Assembly: GCA_904846265.1 (NCBI GenBank)
Contig: CAJHAA010000002.1
Coordinates: 186,001-250,000, forward strand
Reading direction: 5' to 3'
DNA: 64,000 nt
DNA from: Psychrobacter immobilis
GTDB lineage: Bacteria > Pseudomonadota > Gammaproteobacteria > Pseudomonadales > Moraxellaceae
Numbering within the stretch: the first letter of the stretch is position 1; every line of letters starts with the position of its first letter. Both the position numbers and the translations under genes were made by a program. Below the pieces are notes generated by a model that worked only from the letters and a program-made list of their open reading frames with translations, had not been told where the DNA came from and searched no databases. Of the stretch, positions 37,720 to 47,130 are shown piece after piece.

Positions 37720-39399
37720 ATGAACACCACGATGAACACCACAAATATTGTAAAAGCCAAAACCCCTACCTCTTTTTATGCGTCTTTTGTCAGCAAAACC
37801 ACCCTGTTAAAGCCAACGCTTGGTATTCTATGCGTGCTATCTCTTAGTGCTTGTCAGCCGACGAACAGTGTGTCTGATGATATTTCTGAAAACGAAAAAT
37901 CTGCCATTAATAATGCTGACAACCCAACGCTAACACCTGAACGCTTCCAAACCATCGAAACGCTCGCTGGCGTACCAATGCAGCAATTAGCAAGCTTTGA
38001 TCCGCAAGAGGTCAAGCAAGGTGGTGATACAGGAATCAGTATTAGCAGCGCTGAGAGTTACTCTAAACCTTCATCAAACTTGACGGCATCACGAAAAGGG
38101 CATTTCTTTATTGGTAATGCGTTCTTTCGGCAGCCGTGGGTGATTGCCCCTGCCAGCACCGACAGCCGCGATGGTCTGGGCGCATTGTTCAATGTTGCTG
38201 CCTGTCAGTCGTGCCATGTCAAGGACGGTCGCGGTCATGCACCTATGACTAGTGATGACGATGCTGATAGCTTGCTTATTCGCCTTGCGATGCCAGCGAC
38301 CACCGATGAGCAGCGTCAGCAACTGCAAAACTCACTTATCGAAAAAGTCGTTCATCCTATGTATGGTGGTCAGCTACAAGATCGAGGTATCCAAGGTGTG
38401 CCTGCTGAAGCCAGAATTGCGGTGCAGTGGACAGACAAGCCCATTACTTTTGCAGATGGTCATATCGAAACATTGCGTGCGCCCACCTTTAATTTAACCA
38501 AACCGGGTTATGGGGCATTTGATAATGATTTGATGGTGTCGCCGCGAGTGGCTTTACCGATGATTGGGCTTGGATTACTTGAGCAAATACCGGATGAAGC
38601 GATTAAAAAACAAGCGGTTGATAATAAAAACAGTACGAATGGTGATATCAGTGGCAAGTTCAATTGGGTAATGGATCCACAGACTGGCAAGCATGCCCTT
38701 GGCCGCTTTGGCTGGAAAGCTGGGCAAACCAAGCTGATTACTCAAAACCAAAGTGCTTTTAATGAAGACATGGGTTTGACCTCAAATATACGTCCTCATG
38801 AATCCTGTATGCCGACACAGACGGCTTGTATGAATGCGACGACTGGGGCTGATGAGCAAGGCAATGGCAAGCCGCCTGTTGAAGTCAATGATGAAGTGGC
38901 TAAGTTTGTGGAGTTTTATACGCGCAATTTGGCAGTACCGCATCGGCGTGATGCTGACGATACGCTAGTGCTAGCGGGCAAAAAACGCTTTTATGATATG
39001 GGTTGTCAAAGTTGCCATACACCAAGATATCAGTTGCCAAAAACCGACGATGACCATCTTGAGCAGCATGGACAAGTGATTTATCCTTATACGGATTTGC
39101 TATTACATGACATGGGTGATGATCTTGCCGATCGCACGATTGCTGGGAAATTACCCGCAAAAAATATCCAAGTTGAGTTTTTAGCTAATTCTTATGAATG
39201 GCGTACGCCTGCTTTATGGGGCATTGGTCTGGCGCAAACGGTCGATCCACAAGCGACATTTTTGCATGATGGTCGCGCCCGTACGTTGATGGAAGCGGTG
39301 CTATGGCACGGCGGTGAAGCCCAAAAGCAACAGCAAAAAGTACTCAAACTCGACAAACAAGGTCGTTCTGAATTGAATGCGTTCTTACAGTCATTATAG
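37720..39399 (+). CDS. Di-haem c-type oxidoreductase lipoprotein (DUF1111/DHOR)
   Basis: The 559-residue protein has two haem c sites, ACQSCHVKDGRGH and GCQSCHTPRYQ. The leader has a probable lipobox SLSAC (about residue 46), preceded by an extended N-terminus. The family is the di-haem oxidoreductase group that usually occurs beside imelysins and DUF1513 proteins in iron loci. It could reduce or oxidise iron or another periplasmic substrate; the reaction is not established. AAGGT precedes the ATG. The haems make it a client of the ccm system seen at 2.9-6.4 kb. Confidence 0.9.
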   Translation: MNTTMNTTNIVKAKTPTSFYASFVSKTTLLKPTLGILCVLSLSACQPTNSVSDDISENEKSAINNADNPTLTPERFQTIETLAGVPMQQLASFDPQEVKQGGDTGISISSAESYSKPSSNLTASRKGHFFIGNAFFRQPWVIAPASTDSRDGLGALFNVAACQSCHVKDGRGHAPMTSDDDADSLLIRLAMPATTDEQRQQLQNSLIEKVVHPMYGGQLQDRGIQGVPAEARIAVQWTDKPITFADGHIETLRAPTFNLTKPGYGAFDNDLMVSPRVALPMIGLGLLEQIPDEAIKKQAVDNKNSTNGDISGKFNWVMDPQTGKHALGRFGWKAGQTKLITQNQSAFNEDMGLTSNIRPHESCMPTQTACMNATTGADEQGNGKPPVEVNDEVAKFVEFYTRNLAVPHRRDADDTLVLAGKKRFYDMGCQSCHTPRYQLPKTDDDHLEQHGQVIYPYTDLLLHDMGDDLADRTIAGKLPAKNIQVEFLANSYEWRTPALWGIGLAQTVDPQATFLHDGRARTLMEAVLWHGGEAQKQQQKVLKLDKQGRSELNAFLQSL

Positions 39400-39550
39400 A
39401 GATAATGTCATTTATCTATGCTAAATGACTGAGCAATAACTGAGAAAATAAGTAAGTGTTGATAAGGTTATCCGCCCAATCAGAGACTAGAGACTAGAGC
39501 TTGTAAAGATTAGAATTTAAACCATTATTGATAATAATATTGAGAAATTT

Positions 39551-40699
39551 ATGAAAATAAACCATGCTTTAGCGATGGCCTTATCGGCCTTAAGCGCAGG
39601 CTTGCTGATCAGCTGCGTCAAACCGGCTGATGACAATAAAGCGCCAGAAGTAGATAGCCAAAAAGTTGCGCAAAACAGTGCGGCATCTACAAGCGCAGCA
39701 GAAAAAGATAGTAGTGGAGATAAAATTACCGCTGTCGATATTAGTGCCGAGACTGAAAAGACCTATTTGACCCATGTGGCAAATGACATTGTCATTCCAG
39801 CCTATGCGGATGCCGCAAAACAAAGTGATTTATTGCATGATTTGGCACAAAAGCATTGTCAGCAAGCACCAGTCAGCGGTGATGAGCTGCAAGCACTGCG
39901 CGATCAATGGCTAGTGCTCGCACAAGCATGGGCAGGCGCTGAGATGATTAACTTTGGTCCAGCGACCGCCAGCATGAGTAATTTATATATCAATTACTAT
40001 CCTGATGAGCGCGGTCTGGTACACAGTGGCGTTGCCGATCTAATCGCTGCCAATCCTAAGCTCACCGCCGAGCAATTGGCTAACGAGAGTGCCATCGTGC
40101 AAGGGGTGCCAGGATTAGAAGAAGCGTTATATGCCAATGACAGTCTGGATGCTGCTCAATGTGCTTATGTGATTAGTGCAAGCAGTGCTTTGAGCACGCG
40201 CCTAAAAGATATTGAGAAAAACTGGCAGCAAAATGCCACTAATCTATTAGCCATTGATAAAACGGCTGACAGCGATCAAGGATTGAATCAATGGTTTAAT
40301 TCTTTACTCTCGTTGGTTGAGACCATGAAGTCTAATGCCATCGATCAACCGTTAGGCTTAACAGGAAAGGCAAAAGGTCATTTGCCAGCCGCTACCGCAG
40401 AGCAAAGCCGTGCCATTATCAATGCTAAATTGGCGACATTGAATGAAGTAATGACGGATCCCGTTTTGACCGCTATTTTGGGCAGCAATAATGAAAATGA
40501 AGTAGCGGATAATTTATCAACCGCACTTGCTGATGCCACCATATTATTAGCGCAAATGCCAGAAGACTTAGGGACCGCCGATAAAGCCACTCAACAAGAG
40601 CTGTATGATCACCTCACGACTATTACACGTCTTATTAAGCGCCAATTGATTCCGGCGCTGGGTATCCGTGTGGGCTTTAACAGTACTGATGGCGATTAA
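39551..40699 (+). CDS. Second imelysin-family lipoprotein
   Basis: The 382-residue protein starts at the ATG at 39551 with GAGAAATTT upstream and has a signal peptide with lipobox LISC (about residue 22). The imelysin-like domain is all-helical. The GXHXXE position is replaced by VPGLEEALY, keeping the acidic residue but not the histidine, as in many of the second imelysins of such loci. It follows the di-haem gene by about 150 nt and overlaps the next gene by 11 nt. A weak Fur-like stretch (TATTGATAATAATATT) lies just before it. Confidence 0.85.
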   Translation: MKINHALAMALSALSAGLLISCVKPADDNKAPEVDSQKVAQNSAASTSAAEKDSSGDKITAVDISAETEKTYLTHVANDIVIPAYADAAKQSDLLHDLAQKHCQQAPVSGDELQALRDQWLVLAQAWAGAEMINFGPATASMSNLYINYYPDERGLVHSGVADLIAANPKLTAEQLANESAIVQGVPGLEEALYANDSLDAAQCAYVISASSALSTRLKDIEKNWQQNATNLLAIDKTADSDQGLNQWFNSLLSLVETMKSNAIDQPLGLTGKAKGHLPAATAEQSRAIINAKLATLNEVMTDPVLTAILGSNNENEVADNLSTALADATILLAQMPEDLGTADKATQQELYDHLTTITRLIKRQLIPALGIRVGFNSTDGD

Positions 40700-42245
40700 A
40701 AAAATGCACTCTATCGATACTAAGACAGCAAATAAATCACAGCCGCAGCCAGAAGATAAGCAGTCTAATAATGAGCTGCTGGCAACATCAGCATTGACGA
40801 TGCTTTCTACTATAATGGGTACCGTAGCGTTTGTCGGTATTCATCATCGTTATCGCAAGCAGCGTCAGCCTGATGCCCGCTTGCAAGATTATGTCGTAGG
40901 CATACGTTCGCAGTTGCAGTCGTTAACCTCTACACCGATACCCCAGCTAGCACGGTTTAGTTACGCTTGTCAGCAAGCCGCTACTGCATGGCAACACGCT
41001 TACCATTTATCGCTAGATGATCGGCAAAATACCAACCATCATAGTGTCGCTGACTTTAGCGCGGCACATACCACCACCGTATTGACGCGACCCATTTGTT
41101 GGGTTAGCGGCGTGGCGTCTATGCCAAAAAATAGCGCCTTAGCAAATGATGATCAGCGTGCTGACAATGATTTTGGTGTGGTCGGTATTGATGCTGATCG
41201 ACAAATCGTTTGGCAAACGACCATGCCTGAACGTGTCCATGATATTGTCGTTCAGCCTGTGCTTAGTGATCAAGATAGTACGATGAAGAATCATAGCAGT
41301 CGTGACGTCGTGGTGATGGGGCGCCGTCCGAGCGAAAAATTCTGGGTGCTTGATACTGCGACAGGACAAGTAAAATTCGCTATTAACGCTGCAAACAACC
41401 GTCATTTTTATGGACACGCTTGTTATAGCTTAGATGGTAAGTTGCTGTATGTGACCGAGAATGACACCATAAGTTTGCATGGTAAAATCGGTATCTACGA
41501 TGCTTACGATAATTATAAGAAAATAGCAGAGTATGACTCGCATGGTATCGGACCGCACGAGCTGGTTATGCATCCTGATGGCGAGACGTTAGTGATCGCT
41601 AACGGCGGTATCAAAACCGAGCAAGCGTCGCGTGAAGAGCTAAATCTAGACAGCATGTGTCCTTCATTGGTTTACGTTAATCGTCATACTGGTGCTTTAC
41701 TTGAGCAGATTATGCCTGAGCACAATCAAATGAGCGTGCGTCACCTAGCCATGCATGGCAATGGAACGGTGATGATAGGCATTCAATTTCAAGGCGAAAA
41801 GCATATCAATGTGCCGTTAGTATTGACCCATAAGCGCGGTGATACGGATTTTAAACCCCTTATTATGCCCAATGATCAATGGCAGCGCTTTCATCAGTAT
41901 ATCGCCAGTGTAGCGGTCGATAGTGCGCGTAACCTACTATGCGTGACCACACCAATTGGCGGTTGTGCAGCGATTTACGATTTAAATACTCGTACATTGA
42001 TTGATGATGTTAGCCTGCCAGATTGTGCAGGGGCAGCAGTATTGTCTAATAATAATACTGAAAAAGCAGAAGATAATAATGAGCAATCAGGTTTTATCGT
42101 TAGTGATGGTCAAGGTCAATTGACCAGATTAACGGTCAATGATTTATCTATACCAAACTCAGACATCGTCACTACAAATCAAGCTATCGTTAAAGACAGT
42201 CAATGCCATATGATGTCCTTTGATAATCATCTGCAAGCGCTCTGA
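40689..42245 (+). CDS. DUF1513 beta-propeller protein of the iron locus
   Basis: From the ATG at 40689 (518 residues) it overlaps the end of the previous gene by 11 nt; an upstream in-frame GTG at 40668 is less likely and an ATG at 40704 is possible. A single N-terminal anchor (about 36-50, TIMGTVAFVGIHH) is followed by a propeller-like domain with the DUF1513 motifs CYSLDGKLLYVTEND, SHGIGPHELVMHP and ETLVIANGGI. The function is unknown, but association with imelysin and DHOR genes is recurrent. No terminator is seen before the next gene, which starts 2 nt later. Confidence 0.87.
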   Translation: MAIKKMHSIDTKTANKSQPQPEDKQSNNELLATSALTMLSTIMGTVAFVGIHHRYRKQRQPDARLQDYVVGIRSQLQSLTSTPIPQLARFSYACQQAATAWQHAYHLSLDDRQNTNHHSVADFSAAHTTTVLTRPICWVSGVASMPKNSALANDDQRADNDFGVVGIDADRQIVWQTTMPERVHDIVVQPVLSDQDSTMKNHSSRDVVVMGRRPSEKFWVLDTATGQVKFAINAANNRHFYGHACYSLDGKLLYVTENDTISLHGKIGIYDAYDNYKKIAEYDSHGIGPHELVMHPDGETLVIANGGIKTEQASREELNLDSMCPSLVYVNRHTGALLEQIMPEHNQMSVRHLAMHGNGTVMIGIQFQGEKHINVPLVLTHKRGDTDFKPLIMPNDQWQRFHQYIASVAVDSARNLLCVTTPIGGCAAIYDLNTRTLIDDVSLPDCAGAAVLSNNNTEKAEDNNEQSGFIVSDGQGQLTRLTVNDLSIPNSDIVTTNQAIVKDSQCHMMSFDNHLQAL

Positions 42246-42247
42246 GC

Positions 42248-42916
42248 ATGAATGTACCGCCAGCATATCAGTCTATTTTATTAGACAGCGCTAAACATTG
42301 TTTGGCGCAAGCAGGTATTGAGCTACATATCAGCAAAAAGCGGGTCAAAAATATCAATTTCCGCTTAAAGCCACATCAATTACTGGTATCTGTACCACTA
42401 TTTATTAGCCCAGCCGAAGCTGCGCAGGCTGTGATGAAACGCGTGTCATGGGCGATAGCAAACCATCCGCAAGTATTAGAGCAGTATAAACGGCAACAAC
42501 TTGCTTTAGCGCAAGCTTTAACTGCTGATAGTACTTTGCTATTGTGGGGTAAAGAGCAACCGTTCACTTTAAACCATGATGAAAAACTTGCCTATTATCG
42601 GCAACATCTTTCTGAAGTGATACCTGCATTATTTGCAAAGTGGCAACCGATTGTCGGTGTGACAGCCAATGAGATACGCCTTAAAAAAATGCATACGCGT
42701 TGGGGCAGTTGTAATACGCGTGCGCGCCGAATTTGGTTGTCTGTGTATCTGCCTGCTTATCCTATTGCGTGCACCGAATACGTCATCGTCCATGAGCTGT
42801 GTCATTTACATCATGCCAATCATAGCCGTGCCTTTTGGCAAACGGTCGCAACCGCAATGCCAGATTATCAGCATTGGCACAATATGCTGGCAGGGAAGAC
42901 TGGAAAATTAGATTAA
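42248..42916 (+). CDS. YgjP/SprT-like zinc metallopeptidase (DUF45)
   Basis: The 222-residue protein has the zinc site HELCHLHHANHSRAFW (HEXXH with a third His) and the preceding RWGSC motif of the YgjP-like M48-related family. It starts 2 nt after the DUF1513 gene, so it is probably cotranscribed, although a link with iron is not obvious. No signal peptide is seen, so it is cytoplasmic. Its substrate is unknown. Confidence 0.88.
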   Translation: MNVPPAYQSILLDSAKHCLAQAGIELHISKKRVKNINFRLKPHQLLVSVPLFISPAEAAQAVMKRVSWAIANHPQVLEQYKRQQLALAQALTADSTLLLWGKEQPFTLNHDEKLAYYRQHLSEVIPALFAKWQPIVGVTANEIRLKKMHTRWGSCNTRARRIWLSVYLPAYPIACTEYVIVHELCHLHHANHSRAFWQTVATAMPDYQHWHNMLAGKTGKLD

Positions 42917-42952
42917 ACGATTTCTCTAAATAATATCCATAATCGTAAGGCT

Positions 42953-42990
42953 TGTCCTCATTTTTATCACCATCTTTAAAATGAGACACG
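42953..42990. repeat. Short dispersed repeat with inverted ends, copy 2
   Basis: The left part GTCCTCATTTT and the right part AAAATGAGACAC form an imperfect inverted repeat. The whole matches the reverse complement of 10717-10749. It lies between the metallopeptidase and methyltransferase genes and could act as a transcript hairpin or be a remnant of a small mobile element. Confidence 0.7.
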
Positions 42991-43070
42991 CTCTAATAAG
43001 CCTGATATGATAAGAAATAACGATACAAATCGTGTCGTTTAAATAATAAGTTTGTCTACAGGGATGTCAT

Positions 43071-43676
43071 ATGGAAAACGTTAATCAAGCGGAATTTTGG
43101 CAGCAGCGTTATGAGCAAGACAGTATCGGTTGGGATATGGGACAGGTATCGCCACCGCTCAAAGCTTATATTGACCAACTGCCCGAATCTGCCAAAGAGC
43201 AAGCGATTCTGGTGCCGGGTGCGGGCAATGCTTACGAAGTAGGTTATTTACATGAGCAAGGATTTACCAATGTCACCTTGGTTGATTTTGCCCCAGCGCC
43301 GATTGCAGCGTTTGCTGAGCGTTATCCTAACTTTCCAGTTGAGCATTTAATCTGTGCCGACTTTTTTGAGTTATCGCCTGAGCAGTATCAGTTTGATTGG
43401 GTGCTTGAGCAGACGTTTTTTTGTGCGATAAATCCATCACGCCGTGACGAGTATGTGCAGCAGATGGCAGCGTTACTGAAACCGAATGGTAAGCTGATTG
43501 GTTTGCTCTTTGATAAAGACTTTGGACGAGAAGAACCACCGTTTGGCGGCACAAAAGCTGAATATCAGCGGCGTTTTGAGCAGCGTTTTGATATTGAAAT
43601 CATGGAGCCAAGCTATAATTCGCATCCTGCACGGCAGGGCAGTGAGTTGTTTATTAAGATGCGTGTAAAAGCGTAA
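43071..43676 (+). CDS. SAM-dependent methyltransferase, TPMT family
   Basis: The 201-residue class I methyltransferase has WDMGQVSPPL near the start, the SAM motif LVPGAGNAYEVGYL at about residue 43, and VTLVDFAPAPI as the motif II acidic strand. Features FDKDFGREEPPFGGT and EQTFFCAI place it in the thiopurine methyltransferase family, on the branch related to plant halide/thiol methyltransferases. The substrate may be a thiol, halide or metalloid; this is not decidable. It converges on the HD gene with a 23-nt overlap of the two 3' ends. Confidence 0.85.
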   Translation: MENVNQAEFWQQRYEQDSIGWDMGQVSPPLKAYIDQLPESAKEQAILVPGAGNAYEVGYLHEQGFTNVTLVDFAPAPIAAFAERYPNFPVEHLICADFFELSPEQYQFDWVLEQTFFCAINPSRRDEYVQQMAALLKPNGKLIGLLFDKDFGREEPPFGGTKAEYQRRFEQRFDIEIMEPSYNSHPARQGSELFIKMRVKA

Positions 43677-44337
43677 TTTCGTGCTCAATATTTTTTCGCA
43701 CCTGTTTTTCTAACCGTGCATAGTAATAATCTGTCAGATAAAGCGTTGGATGTGCCAGTAATTCTTTTAATACTGCCGTGCGTCCGACGCGATAATCGCC
43801 ATCTGAGACATGCGTATACTCTTGGCGTACAGCGTGAGCATAGTGTTCATACTCCGACCAAGATGACCCTAAAACACTTAAGTCCATATCTAGGAAATAA
43901 GCGGCATCGCTGTATTTTTCTCTCTCTTTAGCCTCGTTTGACCATTTGTCAATTTGATGACTAGCCGTCATCATAATCAGCGCATAGATATGTTGGCATT
44001 GCTCCGCACTTAAATAACCAGTTAATGACTCTACTGCATATTCTGCACTTTTAAGCTCATTATCTGAGCGCGTCGGTTCATATATCACATCATGATACGA
44101 CAGTGCTAACGCAATGATATGCGGCTCATGCAAATTATCCTTAACCTGATCGAACTGCCCAAACAACTGCTGAATATGCTGCAAGCTATGATAAGCACGC
44201 TGCGGCTCGTTATAACGCATGGCTATATCCTGCCAAAGTATGCTCACTTGCTCTGGCGTGATATGGCTACTCATAGCGGATAAATGCCACGTGAAAATCG
44301 TACCAAGCTCAGTATTTAGTTGCGACAAATCGTCCAT
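43654..44337 (-). CDS. HD-superfamily metal-dependent phosphohydrolase (COG4339-like)
   Basis: The 227-residue cytoplasmic protein has the metal-binding motifs YHSLQHIQQL and SYHDVIYEP (paired HD), followed by NELKSAEYA and MTASHQID, matching the predicted HD hydrolase group COG4339. It is likely to cleave a phosphate ester, with substrate unknown. Its 3' end overlaps the methyltransferase gene. It lies 45 nt downstream of oxyR on the same strand and may be cotranscribed with it. Confidence 0.8.
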   Translation of the reverse strand: MDDLSQLNTELGTIFTWHLSAMSSHITPEQVSILWQDIAMRYNEPQRAYHSLQHIQQLFGQFDQVKDNLHEPHIIALALSYHDVIYEPTRSDNELKSAEYAVESLTGYLSAEQCQHIYALIMMTASHQIDKWSNEAKEREKYSDAAYFLDMDLSVLGSSWSEYEHYAHAVRQEYTHVSDGDYRVGRTAVLKELLAHPTLYLTDYYYARLEKQVRKNIEHEITLLHAS

Positions 44338-44382
44338 CGTTAACCTTCATTTGATAACTGCTGGCAATTTACAACCAACAGA

Positions 44383-45291
44383 TTATTCTTTATTAGCGGT
44401 ATCTTCAAAGGCTTGCTTAAACACTTTACCCAATAAGTTGACGTCATCGACACGGGCATAGTTCAAACGAGTGACAAAAGCAATATGACGATGCGGTCCT
44501 TTCTCAGCGAGTGGTATCGCGACGGCATTTTGGTTCTGCAGATGTAGCTGGTCGAGCGCCATCTCTGGCACCAATGTCGTCCCCATATTGGCAAGTGCCA
44601 TCTGTATAAGGGTGTTTAGACTGGCGTCTGAAAAGCTTGATTTCATCTGTGCACGGTCAAAATGACAAACAGAAAGGGTTTGATCGGTCAAGCAATGCCC
44701 TTCGCCGAGCAGCATAAGATTGGCGGTAGCCAGCTCATCCGCGTTGATGGTTTCAAGCTTGGCATGCACATCATCTTTTGGGAATACGGCAAAGAAATCC
44801 TCGCTCCAAAACTCAAAGCTGTGCAAACCATCGACTGCATAAGGCAGCGCAATAATAGCCGTATCAATATGACCGTAACGCACTTGCTCTAGCAAGCGCT
44901 CCGTTTGTTGCTCAACGATGGTCATACGAAATTCTGGATAATTTGCTCGCAGGGCAGGCAATACTTTTGGCAGCAGATAAGGCGCAATCGTTGGAATGAT
45001 ACCGACAGTCATCGGATACGCCAGCGGCGATTGATGGCTATGGGCGCGTGTGGTCAAATCATTGACTTCAGAAAAAACTCGTTGCGCCCGTGTTAAAATG
45101 TCTTCACCAATAGGGGTAATCAATACTTGCTTATTATTACGCTCAAAAATCTGCGTATCCAGTTGCTTTTCTAACTCGGCAATACCCAAGCTCAGTGCCG
45201 ATTGTGAGATATTACAGTCTTCAGCTGCACGTTTGAAGTGACGGTGTTTGGCCACTGCTAAAGCAAACTCAAGTTGACGTAAAGTAATCAT
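44383..45291 (-). CDS. oxyR: Peroxide-sensing LysR-type regulator OxyR
   Basis: The 302-residue protein has an N-terminal winged helix (RAAEDCNISQSALSLGIAE). The redox cysteines are Cys200 in GEGHCL and Cys209 in TLSVCHF, nine residues apart, as in E. coli OxyR Cys199/Cys208. Oxidation forms a disulfide and turns on peroxide defence. It is divergent from ahpC, a classic OxyR target, which supports the identity. The 348-nt shared upstream region probably carries an OxyR site and both promoters. Confidence 0.95.
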   Translation of the reverse strand: MITLRQLEFALAVAKHRHFKRAAEDCNISQSALSLGIAELEKQLDTQIFERNNKQVLITPIGEDILTRAQRVFSEVNDLTTRAHSHQSPLAYPMTVGIIPTIAPYLLPKVLPALRANYPEFRMTIVEQQTERLLEQVRYGHIDTAIIALPYAVDGLHSFEFWSEDFFAVFPKDDVHAKLETINADELATANLMLLGEGHCLTDQTLSVCHFDRAQMKSSFSDASLNTLIQMALANMGTTLVPEMALDQLHLQNQNAVAIPLAEKGPHRHIAFVTRLNYARVDDVNLLGKVFKQAFEDTANKE

Positions 45292-45524
45292 AAAACCTCT
45301 CTATTAATGGGTTTTTAACGTGATATATTATGCTGATTCATTTGGTGTACCAATTCGATATCCAAACTCGATGTCATCTTAACGTAACCTAACGGCTGTA
45401 TAGTGATTGACGCATGCTCTATGGTGGCTTACGCATAATGCACTGATGATAAAAAGTAGAGAGAATAGTTTAACAAGTTTAATAAAACAAAACATCACAT
45501 TAAAAACTTTTAACTGGATTAACG

Positions 45525-45560
45525 ATAGAATTCGCGTATAGTTTGTCAGGTAGCCCAAAG
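45525..45560. promoter_or_regulatory. Candidate OxyR-binding region upstream of ahpC
   Basis: ATAG-N7-GTAT, close to one half of the OxyR consensus ATAG-N7-CTAT, begins at about 45526 and lies some 110 nt before ahpC, in the divergent region between oxyR and ahpC. The second half-site is weak. The rest of the 348-nt region is AT-rich with no gene. Confidence 0.35.
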
Positions 45561-45639
45561 CAGTAAAGGCTTAATAGAAACAATCATACCAAGAAATTTC
45601 AATTAACTTAACTATCAATCAACTATAAAGGAGCCAATC

Positions 45640-46206
45640 ATGGCGTCTATTATCAATCAAGAAATCCCAGAATTTTCAGCTGATGCGTACGTTAATGGTG
45701 AATTCAAAACCATCACTTCAGAAGACGTAAAAGGCAACTGGGCAATCTTTTTATTCTACCCAGCTGACTTTACCTTTGTTTGTCCAACTGAACTTGAAGA
45801 CATGGCGGCTCATTACGACGAGCTTAAAGGTTTGGGTGTAGAAGTATACTCAGTATCTACTGATACTCATTTCACGCATAAAGCATGGCATGATTCTTCA
45901 GAAGCGATCGGTAAAGTACAATACCCAATGATCGGTGATCCTACTGGCCGTATCACTCGTGGCTTTAACGTCATGATCGAAGAAGCAGGTTTGGCTGAAC
46001 GCGGTACATTCCTAGTTGATCCAGACGGCTTGATTCAAGTTGCTGAGATTCATGCTGGTGGTATTGGCCGTAGTGCAAAAGACATGCTACGTAAAGTAAA
46101 AGCAGCTCAATATGTTCGTGAAAACGATGGCGAAGTTTGCCCAGCAGCTTGGGAAGCTGGTCAAGAAACGCTAAAACCAAGTCTTGATCTTGTTGGTAAA
46201 ATCTAA
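45640..46206 (+). CDS. ahpC: Alkyl hydroperoxide reductase peroxiredoxin AhpC
   Basis: The 188-residue typical 2-Cys peroxiredoxin has peroxidatic Cys48 in FTFVCPTE and resolving Cys167 in GEVCPAAWE. It reduces H2O2, organic peroxides and peroxynitrite and is reduced by AhpF, encoded 0.9 kb downstream. AAAGGAGCC precedes the ATG. It is divergent from oxyR and has its own terminator, so ahpF is a separate transcript. Confidence 0.97.
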   Translation: MASIINQEIPEFSADAYVNGEFKTITSEDVKGNWAIFLFYPADFTFVCPTELEDMAAHYDELKGLGVEVYSVSTDTHFTHKAWHDSSEAIGKVQYPMIGDPTGRITRGFNVMIEEAGLAERGTFLVDPDGLIQVAEIHAGGIGRSAKDMLRKVKAAQYVRENDGEVCPAAWEAGQETLKPSLDLVGKI

Positions 46207-46290
46207 CTCTTGATTTAACGAACTGGCTCAATACTTTAGATATTTGTAGTGCTGTATATCCTACTTTGAGTTAAATCAGCATTATAAATG

Positions 46291-46326
46291 AAGACCCCAT
46301 CAGCATAAGTTGATGGGGTCTTTTTA
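46291..46326 (+). terminator. Intrinsic terminator after ahpC
   Basis: AAGACCCCATCA (46291-46302) pairs perfectly with TGATGGGGTCTT (46311-46322) around an 8-nt loop and is followed by T. Confidence 0.93.
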
Positions 46327-46379
46327 TGTTATTTATCAATAAATGTTTTTATTCATGCATCGTGATAATAAGTGCAGCG

Positions 46380-46628
46380 CTAAGCATGAGATTCTAGTTT
46401 ATTTTTATCAATTATCTTATAAATCTCATCTTTTAAATGCAGTTTTCGTCGCTTCATCAGTTCAATTTCTTCATCGCGACTGGTGTGTGTCACCAAGTTT
46501 TTATCCAACTGATTAATCTGCTGATCTAGCTGGGTATGCTCATCAAAGATCGTCGCAAAATGACTGTCTTTTAGCTTAAGCTCAGCAATAATGTCTTTAT
46601 TATCTTGCCATGTATCAGTCTTTCTCAT
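46380..46628 (-). CDS. YdcH/DUF465 family small protein
   Basis: The 82-residue protein has the DUF465 pattern: a heptad-like FATIFDEHTQLDQQI segment, then the ELMKRRKLHLKDEIYKII helix. It is a short coiled-coil protein of unknown function. AAGGA lies before the ATG. It lies alone between ahpC and ahpF and is oriented against them. Confidence 0.85.
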   Translation of the reverse strand: MRKTDTWQDNKDIIAELKLKDSHFATIFDEHTQLDQQINQLDKNLVTHTSRDEEIELMKRRKLHLKDEIYKIIDKNKLESHA

Positions 46629-47130
46629 GTTGTCATCCTTGTTATGAAGCGCAAGTTTGCAGTAAGCATCCGCGCATGGTCGTAAGATTGTTTTGATGAA
46701 TTGCTATGATTTTGAGACTTGATTTTATTAAGCCAAAACACTATTTAGCTCAATATGGATAAGACCTAATAGTAGCAGAAAGCTTCTTTGATAAACTTGC
46801 ATAAAAGACAATCTGCAACGAGGGAAATAAGAGTTTTTCTTATTAGCCTCATTTGATTGTAGCGAAAAAACAACCTTGTTACCATGAGAATAATCTACAT
46901 ATAGATTAAAATTTAATTATAAATAATAATTAATGATTGGTTTTATAAAACATAAGGTTTGAGTTTCTCAGCTTGCCGAAACCCTCAGAACCTATGATAA
47001 TAGAGACATCAAAGGGCATAAGCTTATGGCCTATAATATTTTAGATAAAATTTTTAATACCAAATAGTCTATATTTGAACGAGCAACATGACAGTTGCCG
47101 TTACATATCCAGTAATGATGAGGAACAAAC
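46629..47130. other. Intergenic region upstream of ahpF
   Basis: A 502-nt AT-rich stretch without a convincing gene. It contains two small palindromes: AATCTACATATAGATT at 46892-46907 and CATAAGCTTATG near 47018. Either could be an operator for ahpF or YdcH; neither matches OxyR clearly. Confidence 0.45.

Noticed and set aside
39480..39500. GAGACTA short tandem duplication before the second imelysin gene
   Set aside because: Only two copies of 7 bp; not more than expected by chance.
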